NCBI GenBank assembly: GCA_035236585.1
Contig: CP141139.1
Location: 23,018,990-23,082,989, forward strand
Direction: 5' to 3'
DNA: 64,000 bases
DNA from: Warburgia ugandensis
Taxonomy: Eukaryota > Streptophyta > Magnoliopsida > Canellales > Canellaceae
The first letter of the stretch is position 1. Each line of letters opens with the position of its first letter. Shown here piece after piece: positions 36,088 through 46,281 of this stretch. The position numbers and the translations under genes were made by a program. The notes under the pieces were generated by a model. That model was given only the letters and a program-made list of their open reading frames with translations. It had not been told where the DNA came from and did not search any database.

Positions 36088-37572
36088 ACCTATTCCACTC
36101 CTTCTTGGCCCCCATCAAGCTCCACATACAATGAATACTATTAGGAGCTAGTAGATGCACCTAATGCATTCATAGACATTAGCAATTATTATCCTGAGAC
36201 AAATTACCAAGACTACAATGGATGAGCTAGTCATCATGAATAACCATGGTCTCAAGATTACCAATATCAGGAAGAACCACATTGGTCCCACCTTAGTCAA
36301 CACTACTATGATTATTCAGGATATTAAGGTCAACCATCAAGTGGTCAACCTACTTAGTCCTTTTTCAATACCACAATGCCACAACAATACCAACCCTATG
36401 AGTCGTTTCCTCTACAACATGAAGAACCACCATTAGAAGAGCAACAATTTTTTGAGAGAATAGAACAAGTCATAGCTGCTAGCTAAAAGGATATGAGACA
36501 AGAGATGAAGAAATTGGCAAAGGAAATGGAACCAATATGGGAAACTAGTGAAAGAAACATTGTTGAAATTATACAAAGGACTAAGGAACTAAAGCAAATT
36601 GGGGATAATGAAGAGCCATTTATTACTGATAATAGGATGAAAATTTGTTATGATCTATCTGAGCCCCAAAGTCCACAACCATCCTTAGAAACCTCTAACT
36701 TATATCTACTTGAGCCATGTCTTACTCCTTATTATGATTATGACGAAGGGACGTCCATTAAGGAAGAAAATAAAGCTTTAGAAACATCCAATCCAAAACC
36801 TCCCGCTTACTCTTATGACTTTCATGAAGACACATCCATTGAAGAGATGAATGAATTGTTGGATACAACGTCTTTTATGGATACTTCTCAATGGTAAGCG
36901 AGAGTAGATCCCCCTATAGAGCCTCAAATTCATATTGAACCTTGCAATATAGAAGACGTAGATAATTGTTACTTACCGACCTTATTTGAACAATCACAAG
37001 ATAGTCATGTAGGCCCATTTGACACCTTACTTGTACCCATAAAATAGGAAGAAAAAGAGTCAATTGATGTATATCCACCAACTCTAAAGTACACATTAGA
37101 AAATAATCAAGGTTTAAGCCAAACCTTGTCCCCATCTCTAACAATACAAGAAGAACCTTTAGGGAAGGGCAGAGTCAACTTATTACCCTAGTTCAAGACA
37201 AGGTTAGGGAAACAGAGGAAGAAGATAAACTAAATACAATGGTCATTTTTATCCCCCAATTTGGTCAAGAAAAGGGGTCATTCCACTCCAAATGGTCCAA
37301 CAAAATACACAGTAGTACACAAAGTAGTTGTAATACCATCACCTCAACTTTCAAGGTGGAGGAATTATATTGACTACTATGAAATTTTGAAGATGGGGAA
37401 TCATCAATATGATTCCCCACAATTAAAAATCATGGTGATCTTTGTTGTTTTAATGTTATCACCACAAAAAATTTTAAGGTGCAGGCAATATATAGATTAT
37501 CGCAAGATTCTAAAGTGGCATGAGAAATATCACCATTTCATCTTAGGGTTAGGAATAGGACAAATAAACTAA
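36088..37572 (+). pseudogene. Long degenerate reading frame of unknown function in the non-autonomous element
   Basis: One frame runs about 495 codons without a frameshift, broken by ten stops (36142, 36223, 36241, 36325, 36355, 36484, 36895, 37045, 37189, 37231) and ending at TAA 37570. The N-terminal third is rich in Tyr, Gln, Ser and Pro. A charged, possibly helical part follows (36493-36600: MRQEMKKLAKEMEPIWE). An acidic part has SIEEMNELLD, like the Athila protease-RT linker. The C-terminal part holds two copies, 41 codons apart, of R-x-R-x-Y-I-D-Y-x-x-I-L-K (37354 and 37477). No known domain recognised. It could be a modified gag or a partner protein; no zinc knuckle is visible. Confidence 0.62.
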
Positions 37573-37640
37573 CCTAGTTAGTTTTAGGTTTAGAAAGTTA
37601 GGTTAAGCCATGTCTTACTGAAGACATTAAACTTAACGCT

Positions 37641-37742
37641 TATTGGGAGGCAACCCAGGGGTTTAGAGTCTACATCACTCAACTTCCATTTAGGATCCTA
37701 TGTTTCCAAACATTGGGGACAATGTTTCATTTAGGTTGGGGG
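37641..37742 (+). other. Conserved post-ORF motifs
   Basis: TATTGGGAGGCAACCCAGG is followed by GGGGACAATGTTTCATTTAG and GTTGGGGGTGTAG. The same pair occurs after pol in the Athila-like element (minus, about 28980-29110). It links the two elements and marks the start of the 3' block. Confidence 0.72.
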
Positions 37743-39360
37743 TGTAGATGCACATAAATATTTTGAATTTTCTTGAGTTTTCTTTTGAAAAAAATATCTG
37801 AAAAAAAGTTGGAAATTTTTTTTAAAAAAAAAGGGTTTTTAAAGGTAGAGTTCCCTTATTGCGATGCAAAGTGAATGATCAGAACTTAGTAATTCCATTG
37901 TTTTCACCTCTTAATGGGAATGCATATGATTAGTTTTGCATATCATTCATGTGTTGAAGCATGTTATGAAAGTTAATTCTCAAAAATCATTTACACACAA
38001 CACATAATCAAGACTAATATAGAGGTATGATGTAGAGACCCTGAGGAAAACTAATGGAGACCTATAACCCAGTGAGACTTTGATATTGTCTTCTTTCAGA
38101 GAGGTATAAGTAATTCCACAATTTCTTTAGTGTATATAACTTAGTGTGATCCTATTATCCTTTTTTTGGTTAAACATCAAGAGTAAATAGGAGTAGTAGC
38201 TTTATTTCTAGAAAATTTATTGAATCTAACAGGCTTTAGGAAATCTAAGAAATGATATAGGTCATCCTTGATCAACACAGAGACATAAAGCCTAGCCAGT
38301 ATCATGACACTCGTTAACCCTTTTGAGCCTATCAGTAAGCCTTTTTCTTTCTTAACCTTATTCACCTTAAACCAGAACAAGCTAGTAAAATAAATAACCG
38401 CTACCCCTCTTTAAAATGAGTAGAGTTAGTAGAAAAAGTTCAAAAATAGGAAAAAAAGTCAAAGAAGTGTGAAAATAAGCAGCCTTTCTTCCAAAGAAAT
38501 CCAAGAAAAAATTGTAAAAAAAAAATAAAAAATGAAAAGAATGAAAGAGAAAGACAAAAATATGAGATATATTTACTTTAAGTACAAACCCAAAAGAAAA
38601 GTTTTCCCACTAGATATTCAGTGAAGACCTCTACTCAATTTTGAACCTTTGAAATCCTTATACCTTTCTTTTCTAAACTTGTCCTAAGCCTATGTTTTGT
38701 CCTAATTAAAGACCTATTAATCTTAGGTGGAACATAGCCTTAAAGAGGAGGTAAAAAGAAGGAATAAACGTAAAAGACCCCTAATATTCTTGGTAGTAAC
38801 ATCCACTCTTAGAGATCATTTTCCTTTGTCTCATAAGCATTCAAAAGATTTATGTGAACCATTAGCTTGTTGGATTCTGTCACATGATGAGAGAAATATG
38901 TTTAAACCCCTTATTTGAGAGTTTCATTTCTAAGTATATACCTATGAGGATTGGAGGTCAAGATATATTTCCAATGGAATTTAAGCATATTTAGTTAGAA
39001 GTCAAGATTTATGTGGCTGTACACACACATGTACTCTGAGAAATAGCTCAAATAAAATGTCCTTAATATGTGTATGATGTGTAAAATTGTCTAATCCTCT
39101 TCATTAAGTTGTGAAGAAACTAGTAAATTGCTAATGAATGAGGATTCTCTGAGATAAAATAGGGGACTCAACCTTATTGAATTTTGTGGGTATATTCACT
39201 GCAAACTCTCATGAGGCCTAACTCGTCCACTAGGGGTAACCTAGGGGTTAGAGGGCTTGTTGCATATGCTAAGTGCAATCGTGAGTACCTACTAATACGG
39301 CACATTATACCAGTTTTTGTAAAATAGTTTTATACATGTTTTGCTTGGGAATAGCAAAAT
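37743..39360 (+). mobile_element. 3' noncoding block of the non-autonomous element
   Basis: Collinear with 27441-29000 on the minus strand and with 10376-12034. Shared landmarks include CCCTTTTGAGCC near 38320 and GGCTTGTTGCATATGCTAAG near 39253. No conserved frame on either strand. Confidence 0.7.
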
Positions 39361-39375
39361 ATTGGTCGGGGGGTG
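39361..39375 (+). other. Polypurine tract
   Basis: ATTGGTCGGGGGGTG directly before the 3' LTR start TGTTAAGTG. Confidence 0.8.
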
Positions 39376-41418
39376 TGTTAAGTGTTTAAATTTGGCAAAA
39401 CGATCCCTACTTTAGCATTTAATTAGACCATCTAAATCATTAATTTGGTAATTTTTGGATAAAATATAAAATTTATGACCATCCAACCATAAATTGTCAA
39501 AATTAATGAGTAGATGATCATTTGATCTAATTGGATACTTAATGTATAGTTTAAATGACTTTAATCTAGTCTTTGGCCTTACAAATCAACTAAAGGAGGG
39601 GTGGATGGCTCAGATTGACGTTCAACGATACAGATTGATCAAAAGAGCAATGGGTGGATTAGATTAAATTTCAACGTTGTAGATCATCTTGAAGATCAAT
39701 CAAGCAAGAGTTTCCTAAAGAAAGAGGAATTCTAATAAGGAGAGGAAACTATGGTTGATAATGGAAGTTAGGAGGAAGTTTCCTAGTAGGAAACTAGATC
39801 CTAAAGTTAAGGGGAGGAGAATTAGGAAGGGTGAAAATCTATAAGAGGGGAAAGCCATAAGAGTTTTGGAAGTTTGGAGTTGTTTAGTTTTTTTACTTGT
39901 AGTCTCCTTTACTTGCCACTTTCTTCTTCCTTGTTCTATTTTCAGGTTCCTTTGTTTACTATCTTTAAATTCTCTCTACCTCACGCACCGAGGTCGCTCC
40001 CCCTATCTTTGTTTCAATTCCATTCCATCACCGTTCTCTTTTATTGCACCTTCCCTATCAGCCAACTCTGCATCATCGTCCCAACTCCCCCATCACTAGT
40101 CACCCAGTCCAACTTTTCTCCACCGGCTTCACCCTTGCTTCTATTCATCTTCACTACTCCAACGCACCAAAGTTTCCACTTCCTCATCTCAACCTGAAGC
40201 CCAGAAGCCTAGATGTTGTCTTTCTCAAACACCCAGACCAAGGTCGTCGTCTGCTCATTTTGTCTCCACCTCAGGCCAAATTCTGTTCCATTCTTGGTTT
40301 CTAATAGGAAACTGAGTTCCACCCTCAGCCACAGAACCCATTCCACCTCTGCTTTCTTCTTCATCTCCAACCAGGCTTCCATTGCACCACCGCACTCCCT
40401 TGCTCTATCTCTTCCAATACCAGCACTGGAGCAAGGGTCGTTTGCCTTTGCCCAAATTTTCCCATCTCTGCATCACCAGCCAGCATAGCCAATCGACGAT
40501 GCCCCAAGCTCCTCTGCTCTAGACGAAGCTCTGCTCCAGATGAACCAAACGATGTCTACTCTGGTTTTTCCTTTATCGCCCAGGTGACACCACTGGACAA
40601 GACGTCGTCTCCACTCAGCACAAGGTGTCCAGTCAGGTCCTGCTCCCACCTCTCCAGATCATCTCTACCAGCACAGCACAACACCTACCAGCCACGACGA
40701 TCTCTGGCAATCATCTTTATCTTCTCCGGGTTACTCTATTTTTTATTTTTTTTTACAGGAAGTTTCATGAAAAATTTCATTTATGTCCTTAGTAGAAAAA
40801 TTAAAATCTCATTTGAATCCTTATTTTGTCTTTTAGTCCATTTCATCTTTTTCTCTGATTAGTCCAGGAACTGTTTTATGTATCCATGGTTATCTGAATT
40901 AATGGTTCTACTTTAATTTTTGGAGATCTTTAATTTCTCACTCGTTTAAATTCCAGTCTTCAATTAACTTTCATATCTGTGTTATAGGACAATTTAAAGC
41001 ACTTTTACTATTCCTAATCTTTAATCTGAGAACCTAAAATTAGATCTAAGCTATCAAATCTCAAATTTCTTAATTAATCTAGATCTCTCAGAATTTTATG
41101 AATTTTCCTAATTCCTCCAGTGGATAATTAATCTAAAGTGCTAGAAATGTGTTGATAAAGGCTGATCATGATTTGGGATACTAGATCTATAGAAATTGAA
41201 GGAAAGTAGTATAGGGATGTGGACTTTTCTTAATCTTTTAGTTAAATGCAGATTAGACTCTATGATTTCTTTTTAATAATTTTTGTCAATTAATTTTAAT
41301 TTTAAATAATTAAATTTTATTAAAAACTCCAAAATTTTAAAGCGCGCCCTTATGGAATCGACTCGTACTTGCATTAGCCAAACCACAATAGCCCGTATAC
41401 TAGCAAAAAACAACAACA
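39376..41418 (+). mobile_element. 3' LTR of the non-autonomous element
   Basis: 2043 bp. It matches the 5' LTR end to end apart from the 5' LTR insertion and a few short gaps. In a stretch of about 215 bases (34215-34430 against 40925-41140) I count roughly one difference per ten bases, so the insertion is not recent. Confidence 0.92.
39839..39846 (+). promoter_or_regulatory. TATA box of the 3' LTR
   Basis: CTATAAGA in the same context as at 33093-33100. Confidence 0.65.
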
Positions 41419-41888
41419 TCTACTATGAGATCAACAAGATGATAAAACTTATCCACCTATATCATGACATCTTCAACCATACCACAAGGTATCTTGACAG
41501 ATCTGTCCACTAATTGCAACATGGTAATAGTTGGTTTTAACTCACTAAGTTTTAGTTGCTTATAGACAGAGTATGACAATAAGTTAACACTAGCCTCTAA
41601 GTCAAGAATTGCTCTATCTATGACATGATCTCCAATGATGCAAGTAATTGTAGGACATCCTAGATCTCTAAACTTTGGTGGGGCCTTGTGTTATATCAAA
41701 GAGCTCACCTACTCGATGAGGAAGGCTTTCTTTTGCACATTAAGCTTCCACTTTGTTGTGCAAAGCTCTTTTAAGAATTTAGCATAGGCAAGGATGCCTT
41801 TAATTGCATTGAGCAGTGGTACATTGATTTGTACATGTTTAAATACTTCCATTAAATCATTGAAGTTTGATCCCTTCCTAGATTCTAA
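41419..41888 (-). pseudogene. gag-pol: Gag end and protease of the Athila-like element
   Basis: On the minus strand: FNDLMEVFKHVQINVPLLNA and YAKFLKELC (gag C-terminal part), PPKFRDLGCPTITC, then protease text with LDLEASVNLL and VYKQLKLSELKPT and DRSVKIP. In relatives the active site is DLGA, so glycine is glutamate here. Stops interrupt the frame. It ends at the insertion site of the 9-kb element and continues at 32366. Confidence 0.86.
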
Positions 41889-43552
41889 AAATTCTGAGAT
41901 ATCTAGGCTAAATAAGAAATTTGAGATTTGATGGCTTAGATCTAATTTTAAAATCTCAGATTGAAAATAAGGAATAGTAAAAGTACTTTAAATTGTCTTA
42001 TAACCTAAATCTAAAAGTTAATTGAAAATTAGAATTGAAATGGATGAGCAATTGAATATCTCCTAAAATTAAACTAGAAGTGTTGATTTAGTTAAAAATG
42101 AATAGGTACGACGAGAATAACACAATATGCAGATAACAAAATGAATAAAATAGAATATAGATAAGTACAAAAATTGTAAATAGAATTTTTCTACTAAGGG
42201 CAAAACGAGAAATTTCCCTAAAACTTCCTTAAACTTCCCATAAACAGAGGAAGAAGAAGATGTGCTGTGGAGAAGATAAGGTGAATATGCCGGTGATCAG
42301 GGCTGGTTAACTGAGCTGGGCATGGCTGATGGAACAGAGGAGGTGGACGCACATCCTCTGGGTAGTGGAGGATTGCCATCTGTGTTTTGGCCGATGATGA
42401 CAATGTCATGGAAGTAAATTGGCCCAGGCAGTGCTGGGTGATGGGATGCACCTAGGCCAATGAAGACGAAGGGAAAACCGGTGATGGGGAGAGTTGGGAA
42501 AGGAGGTGTGAACAGAGGAGGGCTGGGGCAATTATAGAGGTAGTGTTGGTAGATAGAGGGAGCGTGGAGCAGAAGGGTGAAGAGAAGCAGGGGAGCTTGG
42601 GGTGCTATGATGAAGAAAGGGAGATTTGTCGGTTGATGAAGGTGCAGACCGTGATGGCTACTCTGTGGGGTGTGGCAGATAAGGGTGCTTAGCTTTCCAA
42701 TTGGCTGAAGTGAAGACACAAGGAGAACGCGCCTTCCTACTCCTGGTGAGTGAATTGAACAAAGAGGGGCTAGTGCGGACAGAGCTGGTGCGATTGCCCA
42801 GTATGGTTGGAGGCAAATCTGGGTTTTGGGCATCAACTGACTGAGGTGTGGTGGTGTACTGGACTGGGGTGGAGACAATGATGGAAGAGAAGGAGGGGGA
42901 CAATCTGGCACGGTTTCCTGTTGGAAACCCACAAAAGGAAAAACTAGGCGGTGAAAAGGAGGGTGGTGAACAAAGGAGGGACTGACCGATGATGGGAGAG
43001 GATTGAGGCAGAGGACGTGCGTGGTGAACTATGAACGTTAAGTGGAAAACAAAAGGGACTAACGGACACGATGATAACAGACGAGGAAGACATATGAGAA
43101 AAACTGGCAAGCAAAGGAAAGGAAACAACTAAAAAAAAACTCTCCAAAAACTCCAAAACTTCTTAAGCTCCCACGACTTTCCCCTTTTATAGATTTCCCT
43201 CTTTCTTTTAAGAGTTAGTTTCCCATTAGGAAACTTCCTCTTCTTCCCAAAATTCCATCCATAGTCCTCTCTTTATTAGGGCTCTTCTTTCTTTAGGAAA
43301 CCTTCCACCCTTGCCTTATTAATCCTCAAGATGATCTTCAAAACAAAAGATTATATTAGAGTTATCTCATTGTACATTAAGCTTCTGATTAGCTCGGACA
43401 ATCATCTAACCATTAATTTTGACAATTTAAGGTTAGATGGTCAATTTGAGCTAAATTTCATGGATTATCTAAAAATCATCAAATTGATGAGTTAGATGGT
43501 CTAATTAAATGCTAAATTAGAGGTCTTTTGGCCAAAATTAAACTCTTAACAC
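41889..43552 (-). mobile_element. Partial 5' LTR of the Athila-like element
   Basis: On the minus strand it begins TGTTAAGAGTTTAATTTTGG at 43552 and follows the family sequence until about 41889, where CTCAGAATTTT passes directly into gag text. The last 350 or so bases of LTR, the primer site, the leader and most of gag are missing. A 211-codon open frame inside (42297-42932, minus) is in the pyrimidine-rich LTR part and is not conserved in frame. Confidence 0.85.
43185..43191 (-). promoter_or_regulatory. TATA box of the Athila-like 5' LTR
   Basis: TATAAAA on the minus strand, followed by GGGGAAAG as in the related LTRs. Confidence 0.63.
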
Positions 43553-44405
43553 TAATTATAGAAGGGACTTGAAGGATCTATGTACTTTGAATTGCCAAAG
43601 TCTCATGTTATTGTTTTTAATTTTTTTCATACTATGTAATGATCAATGAATGAAACTTAGTAATGTTTATTGCTTGATTTTATTTATTGTTTTATTCATG
43701 TTTTATGTTAGGTTTCATGATTTAAATTCTAGATTGTTAGAAGTATTTTTTATTCATGTTTTAGAATAAGTTAAGTGTTAGTTTGTCTTGAATTGAGTGT
43801 GATTTTTTTTTTTATGATTTTAGGATATATTGCTTTAGTATTTCACATAGATTTTCATGCTTAGTTTAGTAATTATGTTAGGCTAGTTTTCTTGTTTAGG
43901 ATTAGAGAGATCCTTGACTAATTTAGAAACATCACTTCCTAATTTTCAATGTTTTAGTTGTCTTAAAATGTTAATTTTTGGATTATTCAATTCAAAAAAG
44001 TTAGATTTGTTCTTAGTATAATTCTTTGATTTTATGTCATTACTTTTCATAGCACATGCTTAGAATTGAATCTTTGATCCATTATAGTTAGGTTTTACAT
44101 AGAATGCTTAGAATTTAATGATCTATTAAGTTTTGTAATGTTTAATAATTTTTAAATTAAGTTTTCAAAGAAACAATCTTTCAAGAAGGTAATTTTGGTT
44201 TCGATTCGATTCTTGAGTTATAAGGAAATAAAAAGGGTGAGTGGTGGATCTAATTTTACATAGGTTATCTTTAATCATAGTTTTTCATTTGTAGTTCAAT
44301 TTACTCTATTTTCATCTAATTGATTTCATCGTCATATCAACCTCTTGTTAATTTAGTAAATTTTTCCATTAAGTTAGAATCATTAGTCTAGATCAATTTT
44401 GGTGC
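43553..44405 (+). other. Unassigned AT-rich repeat-like sequence
   Basis: No gene. The stretch up to and beyond the SINE (to about 44580), with CTCCCTATGGATTCAACTTTG near 44506, resembles the 3' end of an Athila/Tat-type LTR, but no boundary is defined. Confidence 0.35.
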
Positions 44406-44421
44406 TTTATTTTCTTACTAT

Positions 44422-44487
44422 GCCATTGTGGCCCGCCCCTTCCCCGGACCCTGCATAGGCGGGAGCTTCGTGCACCGGGCCTATCCT
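44422..44487 (+). mobile_element. 5'-truncated Au-type SINE
   Basis: The 66 bases match the 3' end of Au SINEs as I know them: CCCTTCCCCGGACCCTGCAT, then GCGGGAGCTTCGTGCACCGG and a T-rich end. A perfect 16-bp duplication, TTTATTTTCTTACTAT, flanks it (44406-44421 and 44488-44503). The tRNA-like promoter part is missing, as expected of 5' truncation during target-primed reverse transcription. Confidence 0.82.
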
Positions 44488-44503
44488 TTTATTTTCTTAC
44501 TAT

Positions 44504-45329
44504 ATTCTCCCTATGGATTCAACTTTGCAATACTACAGCCAATTAACTATGCACTTGTAAGGAAACTATAAACACAATGACACTACCTAGTTGCTTGCCC
44601 AAGCTAATAACTATATTTTAGTATAAATGAAAACATTAAGAAATAATCTAAAACCAAATTTAATACAATTTTTGTGCCAATTTATAAATTTAACCATGAA
44701 GGTATGCAAAACCTAACATTTAGCAATTCAAGAAGTTTATGTTTGAATCATTTTTCAAATAGCCTATTGTAGATTAAATTCTCAAAGATTAGGTACCTTC
44801 AAAAGTAGATATGATCATCCAAAAGAGAAAATTTTGAAACTTAGTATATACAAGAAACATTTTGAATGGTATTATTAAAAAAAAAAATTTGAATAAGTAA
44901 ACATGTGGTTATAGAATTTACTTTGAATACATGGTGTTATAAAAAAAAAGTGATAAAAAATTTAAAAAACTAAACAAAAGAGTCATGTAATGAAAAATGT
45001 GACATACTAAAGTATAGCTAATATAGCATACAATAGAGAGAGATGACAAAAATCTTTCTAGAGAATATAAAATATAAAAAAGTAACAAATATCAAATTTT
45101 GAAACAATTTGCATAAAAAGGTTACTTTCTTAATTATTTTTTAGGTATAGTAAACATTTGGTATGTGAAATATAAGAAAGACAATGTTCTAAGAAACTAT
45201 GACACATGTATTTCAAAAAAATGTTGCTACAAAACCATAATTCATGTCTTTCAAGGACTTGGTTAATATGTATGAAAATGAATGTTTTTGATGAGGGGCT
45301 TAGTTAAATCATGTTAACAATACTTAGAT
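44504..45329. other. Unassigned AT-rich sequence
   Basis: No gene or boundary recognised. Confidence 0.3.
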
Positions 45330-45720
45330 TGATTACTAAATTTTTAGGTGCATATTAAACCCTATTTGTAATATAATTGAAATTTTATTCTTAGGAAAAG
45401 ACTCAAATATTATGGCTAAATCTCATTGATTATTTGTGGTGATTGGCATAGTTAAATCATGTTATAAAATGGATAAAAATAAAAATAATATGCCATTTTT
45501 GAAAGATAGATAATCCAAACCCAATTCTTAGGGGGAAACTACAAAAATTTTAAATAATGTATAAATAAACATAAGAAAATAAAATACCTTTTATTTTAGA
45601 AAATATTTTCATTAAAAAATCACCTAATATATCCAAATTCTCTATAGAGAGAGAGAATAGAAAAAAATAAAATAAATACAAAATCTCATCTCCTATTATG
45701 AAGAAAATGTAGGTAGAAAT
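45330..45720. repeat. Degenerate long repeat, copy A
   Basis: Matches 48270-48800: shared AATCCAAACCCAATTCTT, TTTTAGAAAATATTTTCAT and ACCTAATATATCCAAAT-like stretches in order. It directly abuts the LINE 3' tail at 45721. Confidence 0.75.
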
Positions 45721-46066
45721 AAATAACAACAACAACAATAATCATCATCATCATCATCTAAGCCTTATCTCGAATAAGGGTTAGCCACACGAATCTTGTT
45801 CTCCATTCCCCTCTATTAAGTTTCATGGCTTTTATTTAGTCCTAAAGTTTTTAAATATTTTCTTGCCACTTCTATCCATGATCTTTTTAGCCATGCCCTT
45901 GCCCTTTTAGACCTTCGACTTCGATTGCCTCCCTCCTTTTAACTTGTGCCATTTTTTATCTCTGTTGGACATGTCCAAACCATATAAGTCTACTCTCTCT
46001 CATCTTATTACCTATTGGTGCTACTCCTAAGTTTTCATGTTTTTATCTCATGGATTGGCGAATTAT

Positions 46067-46150
46067 TGGGCCGAGCTGGATTTGAACCAGCGTAGACATA
46101 TCGCCAACGAATTTACAGTCCGTCCCCATTAACCACTCGGGCATCGACCT
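46067..46150 (-). tRNA. trnY-GUA: Chloroplast-derived trnY-GUA copy
   Basis: 84 bases, a long-variable-arm tRNA with anticodon context GACTGTAAATTC. I see two differences from the usual chloroplast gene: T to C in the region complementary to ATATTGCC, and the first base changed (G to A). The changed first base would weaken the acceptor stem. Transferred to the nucleus, so probably not functional. Confidence 0.9.
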
Positions 46151-46209
46151 AGGAAGAATAAATTCTAGGCTTATTGATAATCCAGGATCAACTTCCTTTC
46201 ATAGTACCC

Positions 46210-46281
46210 TACCCCCAGGGGAAGTCGAATCCCCGCTGCCTCCTTGAAAGAGAGATGTCCTAACCACTAGACGATAGGGGC
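46210..46281 (-). tRNA. trnE-UUC: Chloroplast-derived trnE-UUC copy, damaged
   Basis: 72 bases instead of 73: one base is missing in the D-loop region (TCCTAACC where the chloroplast has TCCTGAACC on the plus strand) and one acceptor-stem base is changed (GATAGGGGC against GATGGGGGC). Anticodon context TTTCAAG is intact. Probably nonfunctional. Confidence 0.9.

Larger units (their letters stand above)
32367..41418 (+). mobile_element. Non-autonomous, pol-less LTR element (LARD-like) nested in the Athila-like pol
   Basis: Complete layout: 5' LTR 32367-34747, primer site 34754-34772, leader, long degenerate frame, 3' noncoding block, purine tract and 3' LTR 39376-41418. Flanks are TCTAG (32362-32366) and TCTAC (41419-41423), a 5-bp duplication with one mismatch. 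Both LTRs start TGTTAAGTG and end ACAACAACA. They belong to the same family as the surrounding Athila-like LTRs. No RT, RNase H or integrase is present, so it would need enzymes from an autonomous relative. Confidence 0.92.
27051..43552 (-). mobile_element. Minus-strand Athila-like Ty3/gypsy element, dead, with a 9-kb element nested in it
   Basis: Reading leftward from 43552: a partial 5' LTR, the gag end with protease, an interruption by the 9-kb element (32367-41418), then the pol remainder (reverse transcriptase, RNase H, integrase), the 3' noncoding block, a purine tract and a partial 3' LTR. The order protease, RT, RNase H, integrase is that of Ty3/gypsy. Wording of RT, RNase H and integrase fits the Athila/Tat group. 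The 5' LTR end, primer site and most of gag are deleted, and the 3' LTR is truncated. Confidence 0.87.

Noticed and set aside
36088-37572. Stop codons in the unknown frame as proof of cytosine deamination
   Set aside because: All three stop codons can arise by a single transition from Gln, Arg or Trp codons, so the pattern alone proves nothing. Only the lack of frameshifts is informative.
37743-39360. Env-like gene after pol
   Set aside because: Athila elements may have one here, but no frame of useful length is present on either strand in any of the three copies.
42297-42932. 211-codon open frame on the minus strand
   Set aside because: It lies in the pyrimidine-rich part of an LTR. Related LTRs (33200-33800, 40000-40500) show the same composition but no conserved frame, so it is compositional.
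46067-46281. Two functional nuclear tRNA genes
   Set aside because: Sequence, order and spacer are chloroplast-like, and both copies carry changes in structural positions. Treated as organelle-derived copies.
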